IMG/VR virus record: IMGVR_UViG_3300010885_024627
Span: 1 to 34,484 of that record
Source: a virus
Reading direction: 5' to 3' (one strand)
Length of the DNA stretch: 34,484 bases
Of this stretch, positions 8,899 through 16,444 are shown piece after piece (the first letter of the stretch is position 1; the number at the start of each line of letters is the position of its first letter). The notes below the pieces were generated by a model, which was not told where the DNA came from, ran no database searches, and was given only the letters and a program-made list of their open reading frames with translations. Position numbers and translations under genes: made by a program.

Positions 8899-8920
8899 AA
8901 AAAAGGCCATTTAGGCCCTT
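8899..8920 (-). terminator. Rho-independent terminator after the lysis operon
   Basis: Minus-strand stem AAGGGCC / GGCCTTT (7 bp with one G-U pair), loop TAAAT, followed by a T-run. The stop codon of the 8911-9150 gene lies inside the loop. Confidence 0.75.
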
Positions 8921-9150
8921 GAATCTCGCAATTGATCTAGCTTGTCTTCAATCCGATGAACAGCTTTTAGGACCTCTTCCCAGCGTGAGGAAAAATCGTC
9001 TTTGCGCAAATAGTTGTCAGATATGTGCGCGCGAAGCTGTGCCAAATCTTCTTTTAAATTCATAACCGCGGTCCAAAGCTCTTTGCAAAACCAGCCAATC
9101 GCCACACAGATTAATGGTAGCACAGTGTTTATTAATGTTTGTAAATCCAT
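8911..9150 (-). CDS. small membrane-anchored coiled-coil lysis-associated protein
   Basis: 79 residues. A hydrophobic segment at residues 7-22 (INTVLPLICVAIGWFC) is followed by a charged helical region with heptad-like spacing (LKEDLAQLRAHI, then WEEVLKAVHRIEDKLDQLRD). An N-terminal membrane helix plus a coiled coil suits an inner-membrane spanin or an accessory holin-type protein. It is the last gene before the terminator and lies 2 nt after the endolysin, which supports a lysis role. No outer-membrane spanin partner with a lipobox was found. Confidence 0.6.
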   Translation of the reverse strand: MDLQTLINTVLPLICVAIGWFCKELWTAVMNLKEDLAQLRAHISDNYLRKDDFSSRWEEVLKAVHRIEDKLDQLRDSRA

Positions 9151-9152
9151 GA

Positions 9153-9608
9153 TTAAGCCTTAGAGTGATATTCGGATTCGGTTAAAATGCCGGGTTTGTA
9201 CTTACCCTCTGGCTTGAAAATGGTTAGCTCTTGCTGGCGCATTTCTGGCGCAAAGGATATATGCATCCAGTGGCCGTATTCATGGATCATCTGGTCAAAT
9301 TTAATACCAGCTTTTAAAACAATTTGACATAGTTCGTAAGGAGTGTGAGCAGAAGAAGAGCAGTCAATAGCCCACCCGTCCATATGACTCGACACCTTAG
9401 AACCACCAACGGCCACATTAACATCGGGCTGGCGTAGCCAAGAATTAACACGAATAGGGCCAGTGACATTACGAACTGCCTCCAATTGTTGTGCAGCAGA
9501 CTTCATGTTTGCCAGTTGGCGATCGTCGGGCTGGTTATTGATGTGCATCCGTATAGCCGTCTCGCTATATGTGGCTTCTTCTAGCGTAAAGTGTTCTGAG
9601 AGGTTCAT
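9153..9608 (-). CDS. endolysin, M15-family peptidase
   Basis: 151 residues. The motif SSHMDGWAID supplies zinc ligands His75 and Asp82, and MIHEYGHWMHISF supplies His116 with Glu110 as the likely catalytic acid. This is the SxHxxGxAxD...HxxH arrangement of M15 (VanY / L-Ala-D-Glu type) peptidases that cut the peptide stems of peptidoglycan. There is no signal peptide, so export needs a holin. ATGA overlap with the upstream holin-like gene and close spacing to the downstream membrane protein place it in a lysis cassette. The length is about that of a lone catalytic domain; no separate wall-binding domain is visible. Confidence 0.85.
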   Translation of the reverse strand: MNLSEHFTLEEATYSETAIRMHINNQPDDRQLANMKSAAQQLEAVRNVTGPIRVNSWLRQPDVNVAVGGSKVSSHMDGWAIDCSSSAHTPYELCQIVLKAGIKFDQMIHEYGHWMHISFAPEMRQQELTIFKPEGKYKPGILTESEYHSKA

Positions 9609-10102
9609 TTTGTTGGTGTCGATTGGTGGAGAAGTTCGTCTTTTTTCTGGCTACCGGCGGAGGAACCAAAGTAAAAAGCCACAATGCCAGTCCAGGCTGT
9701 TCCAAGACTTCCGAGCATTAACATAAGGGCTTCGGATGTGTGCAAGTTGCCCATCATCAAACCGATAAGAATCCCAAAGAAGCCGGTTGTTACAAGAATT
9801 GCTAACGCGCCGGGGATCCAGCTTTGGGTCTTAGCCTGCAGGTCTCTGGCTGATTTGCGGTCGTCTACGGCAATCTTCTCAAAGTCCAAGCCTAACTCTT
9901 GCGCGCGGGCAGCCATGGCTATCTCAGCTTGTTTAACCGCAGCAATTTGATCCGCTGATAGTTTGCCCTCAGAGATGGTGCTTTGCACATCCTTGGGGTC
10001 GACGCCGATTGCCTTAGACACCGCGTCTACAGCCAGTCCAGCTAAAGGGCCCCCCAACGCCGTGGCTATGGTCGGCGCTATTTGTTTTAACCAATCATTC
10101 AT
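9605..10102 (-). CDS. holin-like protein
   Basis: 165 residues. The N-terminal MNDWLKQIAPTIATALGGPL and hydrophobic LAGLAVDAVSKAIG form one potential amphipathic or membrane segment. A charged middle is followed by two strong hydrophobic helices (about 94-113, ALAILVTTGFFGILIGLMMG, and about 122-146, LMLMLGSLGTAWTGIVAFYFG). This layout matches the phage holin group with up to three membrane segments (the GTA/3TM holin style). Its place directly upstream of the endolysin with an ATGA overlap supports membrane release of the endolysin. The short charged C-terminus ends in KKDELLHQS. Confidence 0.7.
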   Translation of the reverse strand: MNDWLKQIAPTIATALGGPLAGLAVDAVSKAIGVDPKDVQSTISEGKLSADQIAAVKQAEIAMAARAQELGLDFEKIAVDDRKSARDLQAKTQSWIPGALAILVTTGFFGILIGLMMGNLHTSEALMLMLGSLGTAWTGIVAFYFGSSAGSQKKDELLHQSTPTK

Positions 10103-10260
10103 TTATTTTGTCTCCAACAAATTTCCGCTTGCTTCTTGTAATATTCCGCTCGTTTGTCGTGTTCTTTAACAAACCACGCGGCCCCAACGCTGATCACAAC
10201 CGCTAAAATTGTGACGGCTATGATTAATCCGACTTCATAAAATATTATCCCCATCGCCAT
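10099..10260 (-). CDS. small single-TM protein in the lysis cassette
   Basis: About 53 residues from the ATG at 10260 (alternatives at 10254 or 10296). It has one membrane helix (FYEVGLIIAVTILAVVISVGAAWF) followed by a Lys/Glu/Arg-rich tail (KEHDKRAEYYKKQAEICWRQ). The start lies inside the end of the upstream gene and the stop overlaps the holin-like gene by 4 bp. An accessory holin, antiholin or spanin subunit is plausible from size and location; no family is recognised. Confidence 0.55.
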   Translation of the reverse strand: MAMGIIFYEVGLIIAVTILAVVISVGAAWFVKEHDKRAEYYKKQAEICWRQNK

Positions 10261-10814
10261 TGTTTGTCGTATTCTATTAATTGAGTCAATAACCACAAAG
10301 AAATGTATACATAAACGACTGCAATTAGACTTGCTATATAAATATGTATTTTTTCTTTTATTCTTCTTATTCTTTCTTGGCGTTTTGCCTCTGCCTGCTC
10401 GATGGCTTGTTTATGTAGCAATTCAAGCTCTCGTGATTCCTTAATGAGTCGGTCGCGCTCTTCTTTTATTTCGGCCCATAAGTCAGGCATACCCAACTCA
10501 TAGCGAACCATGTGTTCCAAGTCTTTGTAATACTGTCTTACTTGCCTGACATGCATCACATTGTCAATGGCTTGTATCGTTACATTCTTAACCTTGCCTT
10601 GCTTAGCTAACTCTTTAGTCTCTTCTTGCTTCTTTTTGTGCTCTTCTTCTAGCTGATCTTGACCGTGAAAGAATTTCGAGAGTAACCCACCAACCTCGCC
10701 CGCAATATTTGCAACTTCACCGCCGGTAGCCTTGACATCTTTGTAGACTTCAACGGCTGTCTTAATTCCCTCATACGCTAGTTTGCAAGCCGCAAAAATA
10801 ATGGTCGGTTCCAC
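10245..10814 (-). CDS. coiled-coil protein with C-terminal membrane helix
   Basis: 189 residues. The N-terminal part (AACKLAYEGIKTAVEVYKDV and GGEVANIAGEVGGLLSKFF) is helical and mildly hydrophobic. About 50-155 is charged coiled coil (LEEEHKKKQEETKELAKQ; KEERDRLIKESRELELLHKQ). A single hydrophobic helix lies near the C-terminus (IYIASLIAVVYVYISLWLL). The design of a long coiled coil anchored at one end recalls spanin-like or membrane-associated phage proteins. It overlaps the next small TM gene and precedes the holin and endolysin, so a lysis or virion-membrane role is inferred. Confidence 0.65.
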   Translation of the reverse strand: MEPTIIFAACKLAYEGIKTAVEVYKDVKATGGEVANIAGEVGGLLSKFFHGQDQLEEEHKKKQEETKELAKQGKVKNVTIQAIDNVMHVRQVRQYYKDLEHMVRYELGMPDLWAEIKEERDRLIKESRELELLHKQAIEQAEAKRQERIRRIKEKIHIYIASLIAVVYVYISLWLLTQLIEYDKQWRWG

Positions 10815-10822
10815 ATCAACAA

Positions 10823-11077
10823 TTATCCTGCTGTAAGTTGTTTCTTAACAACCGTTAACATAATGTTGGCTTTTTTCTGTTCCAATATCTCGGACGCCAA
10901 CAGGCTTTGAAGTTGATTAGCAAATACTTTTAATTCATCACGATCTTGTTCGGGAAGGCTTTCAATCACCTCCAACGCCGACGTGTAGTTGTCAATATTA
11001 ATTTGGTAGAGCATTATCTCTTGCACTCGGGCATCCAAAGATGCTGCCAAAATTTGTTCGCGTGTTTGATTTTCCAT
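10823..11077 (-). CDS. hypothetical small helical protein
   Basis: 84 residues, predicted all-helical and acidic (ASLDARVQEIMLYQINID, then SALEVIESLPEQDRDELKVF). It has an SD (AAAGGAA) 6 nt upstream of the ATG. It lies between the beta-propeller gene and the lysis genes. Small helical proteins next to adhesin genes sometimes act as fibre chaperones, but there is no motif to prove this. Confidence 0.7.
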   Translation of the reverse strand: MENQTREQILAASLDARVQEIMLYQINIDNYTSALEVIESLPEQDRDELKVFANQLQSLLASEILEQKKANIMLTVVKKQLTAG

Positions 11078-11086
11078 GATTTTCCT

Positions 11087-12253
11087 TTAAGATTTAAAAG
11101 AAACTCCATATGCCGTGCCTGTCGGAAGCGTGGACGGATTAGCATACTTTGTTCCATAACCCGTGGCGTTTGCCCAAGGGTACGCGGTTACGTATGGGGA
11201 TGTTGCGTGCGTTATAGCAACGGCATTGCCGTCAGCACTAAATGAAACGCCATTTCCAAAAGCTGGCGGAAGCGTTGCTGGATTGGCATACTTTGTGCCA
11301 AAACCCGCTCCTGACCAAGGGTAGGCAGATATATAGGGTGAAGATATGTACGCCACAGCAAGGGTCGTACTGCTAGGGTTAAACGCAACTCCATTTGTAA
11401 TGTTTGAAGGAAGCGTGGCCGGATTAGCATACTTTGTGCCAAAACCAGTGGCGCTTGACCAAGGGTAAACATTTATATATGGTGTTGTTGCGCACACTAT
11501 AGCAATAGCCGTTCCGTCAGGACTAAATGTAATTCCATTTCCAGTCGCAGGCGGAAGCGAGGATGGGTTAGTATATTTTGTGCCAAAACCGGTAGAACTT
11601 GACCAAGGGTAAGCAGTTATGTATGGGGTACTTGTTTGCGCTACAGCAATTGCCGTTCCGTCAGAACTGAACGCGATTCCATTTGTATTACCCGTTGGGG
11701 GTGTAGTCGGATCAGCATACTTTGTGCCAAAACCAGTGGAACTAGACCAAGGGTAGGCAGTTATGTATGGGGACGTCAAATGTGCTACAGCAATAGCCGT
11801 TCCGTCAGCACTAAACGCAACTGCGCGCCCAATACCCGGTGGAAGCGAAGATGGGTTAGCATATTTTGTGCCAAAACCGGTAGAACTTGACCAAGGATAT
11901 GCGGTTACGTATGGGGTACTTGTGTGAGCTACAGCAATAGCCGTTCCGTCAGAACTGAACGCGATTCCATTTGCATTACCCGTTGGGAGCGTGGCCGGAT
12001 TAGCATACTTTGTGCCAAAACCAGTGGAACTTGACCAAGGATACGCAAGTATGTTAGGACTGCCATAAGTCGCTAAAGCAATAGCAGGAGTTTGGGCCGA
12101 CTTCCCTTGCAAATCACTCATACTGATAGCACCGCTTGCCACACCGGCGAGCGCGCGCACGGCGGCGTCATTTAGTGAAATTAGTGCAGTCGAGCTGTAC
12201 CCCAACTCGGTGTTAACGTCCGACAGTGATATGGTACCGGTAGGTAATGCCAT
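11087..12253 (-). CDS. virion adhesin with seven-bladed beta-propeller
   Basis: 388 residues. Residues 1-52 (with SLSDVNTELGYSSTALISL and ISMSDLQGKS) form a small N-terminal domain common at the start of phage tail/fibre proteins and probably attach to the virion. From about residue 54 there are seven repeats of about 48 residues, each containing FSSDGTAIAVAHTSTPYVTA, then YPW, then GFGTKYANP. This WD40-like pattern with exactly seven units predicts a closed seven-bladed propeller. Propellers on fibres commonly bind glycans or proteins, so receptor binding is the inferred role. A hairpin covers the upstream stop and the SD (AAGGA). Confidence 0.8.
   Translation of the reverse strand: MALPTGTISLSDVNTELGYSSTALISLNDAAVRALAGVASGAISMSDLQGKSAQTPAIALATYGSPNILAYPWSSSTGFGTKYANPATLPTGNANGIAFSSDGTAIAVAHTSTPYVTAYPWSSSTGFGTKYANPSSLPPGIGRAVAFSADGTAIAVAHLTSPYITAYPWSSSTGFGTKYADPTTPPTGNTNGIAFSSDGTAIAVAQTSTPYITAYPWSSSTGFGTKYTNPSSLPPATGNGITFSPDGTAIAIVCATTPYINVYPWSSATGFGTKYANPATLPSNITNGVAFNPSSTTLAVAYISSPYISAYPWSGAGFGTKYANPATLPPAFGNGVSFSADGNAVAITHATSPYVTAYPWANATGYGTKYANPSTLPTGTAYGVSFKS
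11110..12060 (-). repeat. seven 144-bp tandem repeats encoding propeller blades
   Basis: A conserved anchor, TTGACCAAGG or a close variant on the plus strand, recurs at 12031, 11887, 11743, 11599, 11455, 11311 and 11170. Spacing is 144 bp five times and 141 bp once. Confidence 0.95.
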
Positions 12254-12261
12254 AGTTTTTC

Positions 12262-12279
12262 CTTACGGTGTGCCGTAAG
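12262..12279 (-). other. hairpin over stop codon and SD before the propeller gene
   Basis: Minus-strand CTTACGG / CCGTAAG stem of 7 bp with loop CACA. The 3' arm holds the TAA stop of the YSG fibre gene and the first bases of the AAGGA Shine-Dalgarno of the propeller gene. There is no T-run, so it is not a terminator. Confidence 0.6.
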
Positions 12280-13762
12280 CTGTTACGTTAGCTTTAGCTA
12301 TGAAGTTTCCGGATGAATCCAAAGAACCCACGTTTACGCCATTGTAAGAAAAATACAATTTAGTGCCGCTTGGTGTCACGCTCCAGCCGCCAGTGTTGGC
12401 CACCGAATTTGCTGTTGCTGCGTTACCTGTAATACTAATTGACCATGTGCCCGTAGCGTTTGAACCAGCCGCATCCGCCGCAGTATAACCTAACGAGCCG
12501 TTAATGTTGCTGGATGTTAAGAAAGTCAACCAACGATACCAAACAAACCCAGTGCCGTTCCAAGCCACAAAACCAGGATTTGATGTAGAACCCGTTGTCG
12601 GTGCAGTAATGAACGCTGTTGTGTCAGTCGCAGATTGATAAGGAATTTGGTTTGCGTTGCCGCCCAAAACGTTTGTTGCCGAACCAACCGATAAACTCGA
12701 CTGCAAGGCATATGAGGGCGTAGCCGCACCACCAACTAAAACCCTACCGGTTTGGTTAGTTAAAAATGATGTTGTGCCAACAGCTGATTGGTAGGGCAGC
12801 GCGCCAACAGATCCGCCGGACAAGTTTGCCACCGCGGTTGGTGTCGTGCCAGAATAGCCCGAGATGCCACTAAAACCGCTGTAGCCGGACACGCCAGAGC
12901 CGCTGTACCCCGAGTAGCCAGAAATGCCGGAATAGCCTGAAGTGCCGTTTAAACCGCTGTAACCACTACCGCCGCTATAACCAGACAACCCTAAGCCAGA
13001 ATAGCCTGAGAATCCGCTGTAGCCTGAAATGCCAGAACCACTGTAGCCCGAAGTGCCACTAAAGCCTGAATATCCCGAGTTACCCAAGAATCCAGAATAG
13101 CCGCTGTAACCGCTAAATCCGGATGCTGCTGTTGCGCCGTTTAATCCCGAATAACCACTGAAACCGGATGTGCCGGTTGCACCGCTGTAGCCCGAAGTAC
13201 CGGAACCGCTGTAACCAGAAAAGCCGCTGAAGCCAGAAATACCACTAAAGCCAGAGATTCCACTAAAACCGCTATAACCAGAAATTCCACTATAACCAGA
13301 AAAACCGCTAGTTCCGTTATTGCCAGAATATCCGCTGTAGCCGCTATAACCAGAAATGCCGGAATAGCCACTAAAGCCCGACAAACCACTGGCGCCGTTA
13401 AATCCAGAGAAGCCTGAATATCCGCTGGTTCCCGACAATCCGAGTCCATTAGACCAATAAAAACCGGATCCGTTCCAGCTTAAATACGTGCCAGAGGTTC
13501 CAGGGGCTGTGATAAAGCTGGTTGTGCTTGCAGCCGTTTGGAACGGGATTTGGCCGGACGCGCCACCAAAAATATTAGTGGCCGCAGCCGCCCCAGCTGC
13601 AGAGGCCAGCAAGGTTACCGCACCACTTGTATTTTTAAAGTACAGCTTCCCATCAAAAGTGTTAAGCGCCAACTCTCCGGCGATCAAGTTGGTACCTGTG
13701 GGCGCGACTCCCGACGTCGAGCTATAATATAATTGTAATTTTGTATAGCCTGAAGCTGCCAT
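12263..13762 (-). CDS. tail fibre with collagen-like Gly-X-Ser repeats
   Basis: 499 residues. Residues 1-100 (TKLQLYYSSTSGVAPTGTNL, AGELALNTFDGKLYFKN) are the N-terminal segment usual in phage fibres, with an AGELALN/DGKLYFKN signature. About 105-300 are Gly-x-Ser triplets in which x is mostly Tyr, Phe or Ile (GYSGFSGYSGISG), giving a Gly every third residue as in collagen but without Pro. The C-terminal 200 residues are beta-rich (NQIPYQSATDTTAFIT, FVAWNGTGFVWYRW, then WSVTPSGTKLYFSYNGV) and probably trimerise or bind receptor. SD AAAGGA. It lies after the glycosyltransferase cassette and before the propeller gene. Confidence 0.75.
   Translation of the reverse strand: MAASGYTKLQLYYSSTSGVAPTGTNLIAGELALNTFDGKLYFKNTSGAVTLLASAAGAAAATNIFGGASGQIPFQTAASTTSFITAPGTSGTYLSWNGSGFYWSNGLGLSGTSGYSGFSGFNGASGLSGFSGYSGISGYSGYSGYSGNNGTSGFSGYSGISGYSGFSGISGFSGISGFSGFSGYSGSGTSGYSGATGTSGFSGYSGLNGATAASGFSGYSGYSGFLGNSGYSGFSGTSGYSGSGISGYSGFSGYSGLGLSGYSGGSGYSGLNGTSGYSGISGYSGYSGSGVSGYSGFSGISGYSGTTPTAVANLSGGSVGALPYQSAVGTTSFLTNQTGRVLVGGAATPSYALQSSLSVGSATNVLGGNANQIPYQSATDTTAFITAPTTGSTSNPGFVAWNGTGFVWYRWLTFLTSSNINGSLGYTAADAAGSNATGTWSISITGNAATANSVANTGGWSVTPSGTKLYFSYNGVNVGSLDSSGNFIAKANVTAYGTP
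12856..13450 (-). repeat. YSG/FSG triplet-repeat region
   Basis: Degenerate 9-bp units encode Gly-(Tyr/Phe/Ile)-Ser on the minus strand over about 195 residues. Units vary by codon and hydrophobic residue and are less homogenised than the array at 20.3-21.1 kb. Confidence 0.9.
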
Positions 13763-13766
13763 TTTG

Positions 13767-14201
13767 TTATTCCTTTAAATATTGCAAAACAACTTGTGGT
13801 TCCACAAATCGTTCTTTTTCGTGTTCCGTGGCTTCCCACCAAATAAACTGATCTTTGACTAAATACGAACGATCCTTCAACAGGTTAACGTTTTCAGGGT
13901 GGCCGAATACCAATGGATCAGACGGGCCCCACAACACGATACCTTTTTTCCCTAAGTCCCAGCCAAAATGCTGGAGGAAACTATCGCACGATATCCATAT
14001 TCGGCATTCGCGAATGACGGATGCCAACTCGTCCATTGACAGATTTTTTCTAAAATCGTCAACAAGCTGATCTTCGCCGTCAACCCCAACCTGAACAATT
14101 GGCTCGTCAATTAACGCAATTAACTCTTTCCAATACGGGTAATTTTTTGGGTTTTCTTTACCCGTTCTTAACTTTTGAGAATAAGGAGATATAACTATCA
14201 T
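13767..14201 (-). CDS. GT9-like glycosyltransferase C-terminal half
   Basis: 144 residues resembling only the C-terminal Rossmann half of a GT-B heptosyltransferase-like (GT9) enzyme. The sequence ISPYSQKLRTGKENPKNYPY is followed by a WKELIAL helix, then PIVQVGVDGEDQ, SMDELASVIRECRIWISCDS, FLQHFGWDLGKKGIVLWGPS and DPLVFGHPENVNLL, the order of the sugar-nucleotide-binding domain in GT9 proteins. GT9 enzymes are normally over 300 residues. The matching N-terminal half appears fused to the end of the upstream GT2 protein, and the two frames overlap as ATGA, so the halves are probably made together. The substrate is unknown. Confidence 0.65.
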   Translation of the reverse strand: MIVISPYSQKLRTGKENPKNYPYWKELIALIDEPIVQVGVDGEDQLVDDFRKNLSMDELASVIRECRIWISCDSFLQHFGWDLGKKGIVLWGPSDPLVFGHPENVNLLKDRSYLVKDQFIWWEATEHEKERFVEPQVVLQYLKE

Positions 14202-15172
14202 AGGTACAACTTTTTAAAAGCGTTCTCCAAACTCTCTGTCCAATTCCATTGACCCATTTTTTTATAGATGCTCCATTGGTCAATATGCCCAAAATAGCTA
14301 ACTGCATCTTTAATCCCCATTCCGGGAACAATGTCTGGGTAGCAAGAAAACACAATAGGGTCTTTAATCAACGGAAGAACACGTTTAAATACAATATGAT
14401 CCCCACGGCCACAATTAAGAACCACAATAGTTTTGTCGCGGCACCGGATGAAATTATTAAATATTTCCTCATCGTGTCTATACATGTCCATGTTAGTTTC
14501 ACTACGAATGCCACCCTGCGGGTTCTTCATGTGCCAAGTCACCGCGTTTGGAACCGCTAGAATCTGGTAGCCCTTTTGGTGCAGCCCCCAGGTAAACAAC
14601 GTTTCTTCTCGGTGCGCCACGCGCGACAGCCCCAAGTTGTAGTCATATACGCCCGCACGATACAAAAAAGAACAATGCAAATGCTCAACAACCTTAACCC
14701 CGCTAACCATATTCCATTGACAGTTGGGCTCTTTACTTATGTCGTCAATCCTGCCAGTCACCTTTGAAGTATCAGGGAAATTGGGCGGGGTCAAAATGGC
14801 CCCGCCGACCGCACCTAATTTATTGTTCCGTTTTGTATATGAATGCAAAATTTCGAGCACATTCGGCTCTGGGATTGCATCATCGTCAACACGCCATACC
14901 CAATCAAATCCAGCGGTGTTTGCCTGCTGATGAATAAAGTGCTGCCCCCTTTTTTCTGCAATCCGCCACTCCCACGCAATCTTCTTGATATCCAGCATTT
15001 GAAAAAAGTATTGATAAATCATCTCTTTTCGCATGTCTTGGAACTCGTCGTTGTCATCAAAGATGATCAACTTGTCCGGAACCTTGGTCTGGTTAATGAT
15101 GGCGTTTAACACCAACGGCAACGTCGTATGGTAACGTCCTCGGGTTGCCACCGAGCACAAAACCTTACTCAT
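14198..15172 (-). CDS. GT2-like glycosyltransferase fused to a GT9-like N-terminal domain
   Basis: 324 residues. Residues 1 to about 235 resemble a family 2 glycosyltransferase: ATRGRYHTTLPLVLNAIINQ at the N-terminus, DDN near the first acidic motif, VWRVDDDAIPEPNVL carrying the DxD metal/nucleotide motif, and HREETLFTWGLHQKGY near the acceptor site. From about 246 the sequence changes to KTIVVLNCGRGDHIVFKRVL, then DPIVFSCYPDIV, the look of the first Rossmann domain of a GT9 enzyme. The next gene continues with the second domain. The start overlaps the upstream GT/methyltransferase gene by 8 bp. Possible roles are glycan modification of the virion or of the host envelope. Confidence 0.7.
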   Translation of the reverse strand: MSKVLCSVATRGRYHTTLPLVLNAIINQTKVPDKLIIFDDNDEFQDMRKEMIYQYFFQMLDIKKIAWEWRIAEKRGQHFIHQQANTAGFDWVWRVDDDAIPEPNVLEILHSYTKRNNKLGAVGGAILTPPNFPDTSKVTGRIDDISKEPNCQWNMVSGVKVVEHLHCSFLYRAGVYDYNLGLSRVAHREETLFTWGLHQKGYQILAVPNAVTWHMKNPQGGIRSETNMDMYRHDEEIFNNFIRCRDKTIVVLNCGRGDHIVFKRVLPLIKDPIVFSCYPDIVPGMGIKDAVSYFGHIDQWSIYKKMGQWNWTESLENAFKKLYL

Positions 15173-16394
15173 TGTCGCACCAACAGATCATCAAGTTGGC
15201 GGGGTTGTCACCAGACTCGTCGTTCTTTGTGTCCGTAATGTTGCCGTTGAAGTCAATGTAGGCAAAATTAAACCCTGGGAAATCTTTCTCTGTTAAACCG
15301 TGTAACCTGTGATGCTCGCCCCAAAACCCTTTAGGCTCGTTGTACGGTACCGTGATCATTAAGCGCTTGCAGTGTTTCTTTAGCTTTTCAACAACCTCCA
15401 AACCATTATCAAGGTGTTCAATTACCTCAAAAGCAATAATGGTGTTGTACCGGCCCAGCTCAAACGTATTAATGTCCGCGTGGTAAAACGATGCGTTGTC
15501 AGACCACTGTTGGTCCTTCGCAATCCCAATAATCTGTTCGTCGTAATCCAACCCCATGTACGTCGTGCCCTCTGGCAAAAACTGGTAGCCGTAGCCGGTG
15601 GAGCACCCAATCTCCAACACCTGCTCGCCAACCAGATTCTTTGCGGCCCATTCGTAGCGCTGTGTCTCGCGCGGGAACACTGGGTCACCTTTTAGAAACA
15701 CCGCGCGCTCGTAGTTGTTTGACAACAAGAAACGATAGTGGTCCATGTTGTGTTTTCTGGCCAACCTTAGCTCATTTTCAGAAAAGAAATGCTTCCAGCC
15801 TTTTACCAACGTTTCATCATGTACCGTACCCTCGGCCACATGGTAGATTGGGAAGTCACCTAAATGGCCCACGTCAACGAGTTTAAACCCCTCTTGCAGG
15901 GCCCGAAAACAAAAATCAATATCCTCGCAGCCACCGACCTCAAACTGCTCGTCCAGCAGCCCAATTTGGTTAAGCACTCTTTTTTGAATCATTACGCAGA
16001 AGAATACGCCAAATTTGGACTGTATAATGTCTGAGTAGTTTGTCAGCACCGCCGAAATGTCACCGGTGTCCAAACGCTCCAACCACGTATTTTTTTTCTG
16101 GTCCAGTAAAATTGTGTCGTTATTTAACAACACAATCTTGCCGGTTGACGTGGCACTAATACCTTTGTTAACAGCTTTAGAAAAACCCAGTGGCTCATCG
16201 TACCAAGGCCACACTAAATTAATACCAGTTGAACTTAAATAATTAAGGTACGCGCTTGTGTTATCCGTGCAACCGTTGGCCACAACCACCAACTCAACAT
16301 CTTTCATGTCGGTGTATTTGATGATAGAATCAATACAAGGTTTTAAATACTTCTCGCAGTTGTTATACGTTGGTATTACAATACTATATTTCAA
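15165..16394 (-). CDS. GT2 glycosyltransferase - SAM methyltransferase fusion
   Basis: 409 residues. The GT2 domain (1 to about 225) shows YSIVIPTYNNCEKYLKPCID, VVANGCTDNT, GKIVLLNNDTILL (DxD-like NNDT) and GGCEDIDFCFRALQEGF. The class I methyltransferase domain (about 240-409) shows QVLEIGCSTGYGYQFLP (SAM-binding Gly loop), YMGLDYDEQIIG, AFEVIEHLDNG and RLMITVPYNEP with GEHHRLHG. The likely activity is sugar transfer plus sugar methylation. The start is TTG, chosen because AGGAG lies 6 nt upstream and the homology begins at once. A TGTATGGTATAATG extended -10 and an AACATTAATA element lie upstream, so this gene probably begins the cassette transcript. Confidence 0.8.
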   Translation of the reverse strand: MKYSIVIPTYNNCEKYLKPCIDSIIKYTDMKDVELVVVANGCTDNTSAYLNYLSSTGINLVWPWYDEPLGFSKAVNKGISATSTGKIVLLNNDTILLDQKKNTWLERLDTGDISAVLTNYSDIIQSKFGVFFCVMIQKRVLNQIGLLDEQFEVGGCEDIDFCFRALQEGFKLVDVGHLGDFPIYHVAEGTVHDETLVKGWKHFFSENELRLARKHNMDHYRFLLSNNYERAVFLKGDPVFPRETQRYEWAAKNLVGEQVLEIGCSTGYGYQFLPEGTTYMGLDYDEQIIGIAKDQQWSDNASFYHADINTFELGRYNTIIAFEVIEHLDNGLEVVEKLKKHCKRLMITVPYNEPKGFWGEHHRLHGLTEKDFPGFNFAYIDFNGNITDTKNDESGDNPANLMICWCDNE

Positions 16395-16409
16395 GGTGCT
16401 CTCCTAAAG

Positions 16410-16444
16410 TTAAGAGCTCTCATTATACCATACATATTAATGTT
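16410..16444 (-). promoter_or_regulatory. promoter region: CATTAATA element plus extended -10
   Basis: On the minus strand AACATTAATA (16444-16435, two mismatches to the phage element) is followed by TGGTATAAT, a match to the extended -10 TGnTATAAT of the host housekeeping sigma factor. No convincing -35 is seen. The leader to the TTG start at 16394 has AGGAG as SD, and GCTCT / AGAGC can pair over part of it. Confidence 0.55.

Noticed and set aside
9127-9139. Another TATTAATG match, as a promoter
   Set aside because: It lies inside the first codons of the 79-residue gene and lacks the final GCA, a hairpin or a free ATG at the usual distance.
8911-9150. Complete spanin pair
   Set aside because: Only the membrane-anchored coiled-coil partner type is present; no small lipoprotein with a lipobox is found nested or downstream.
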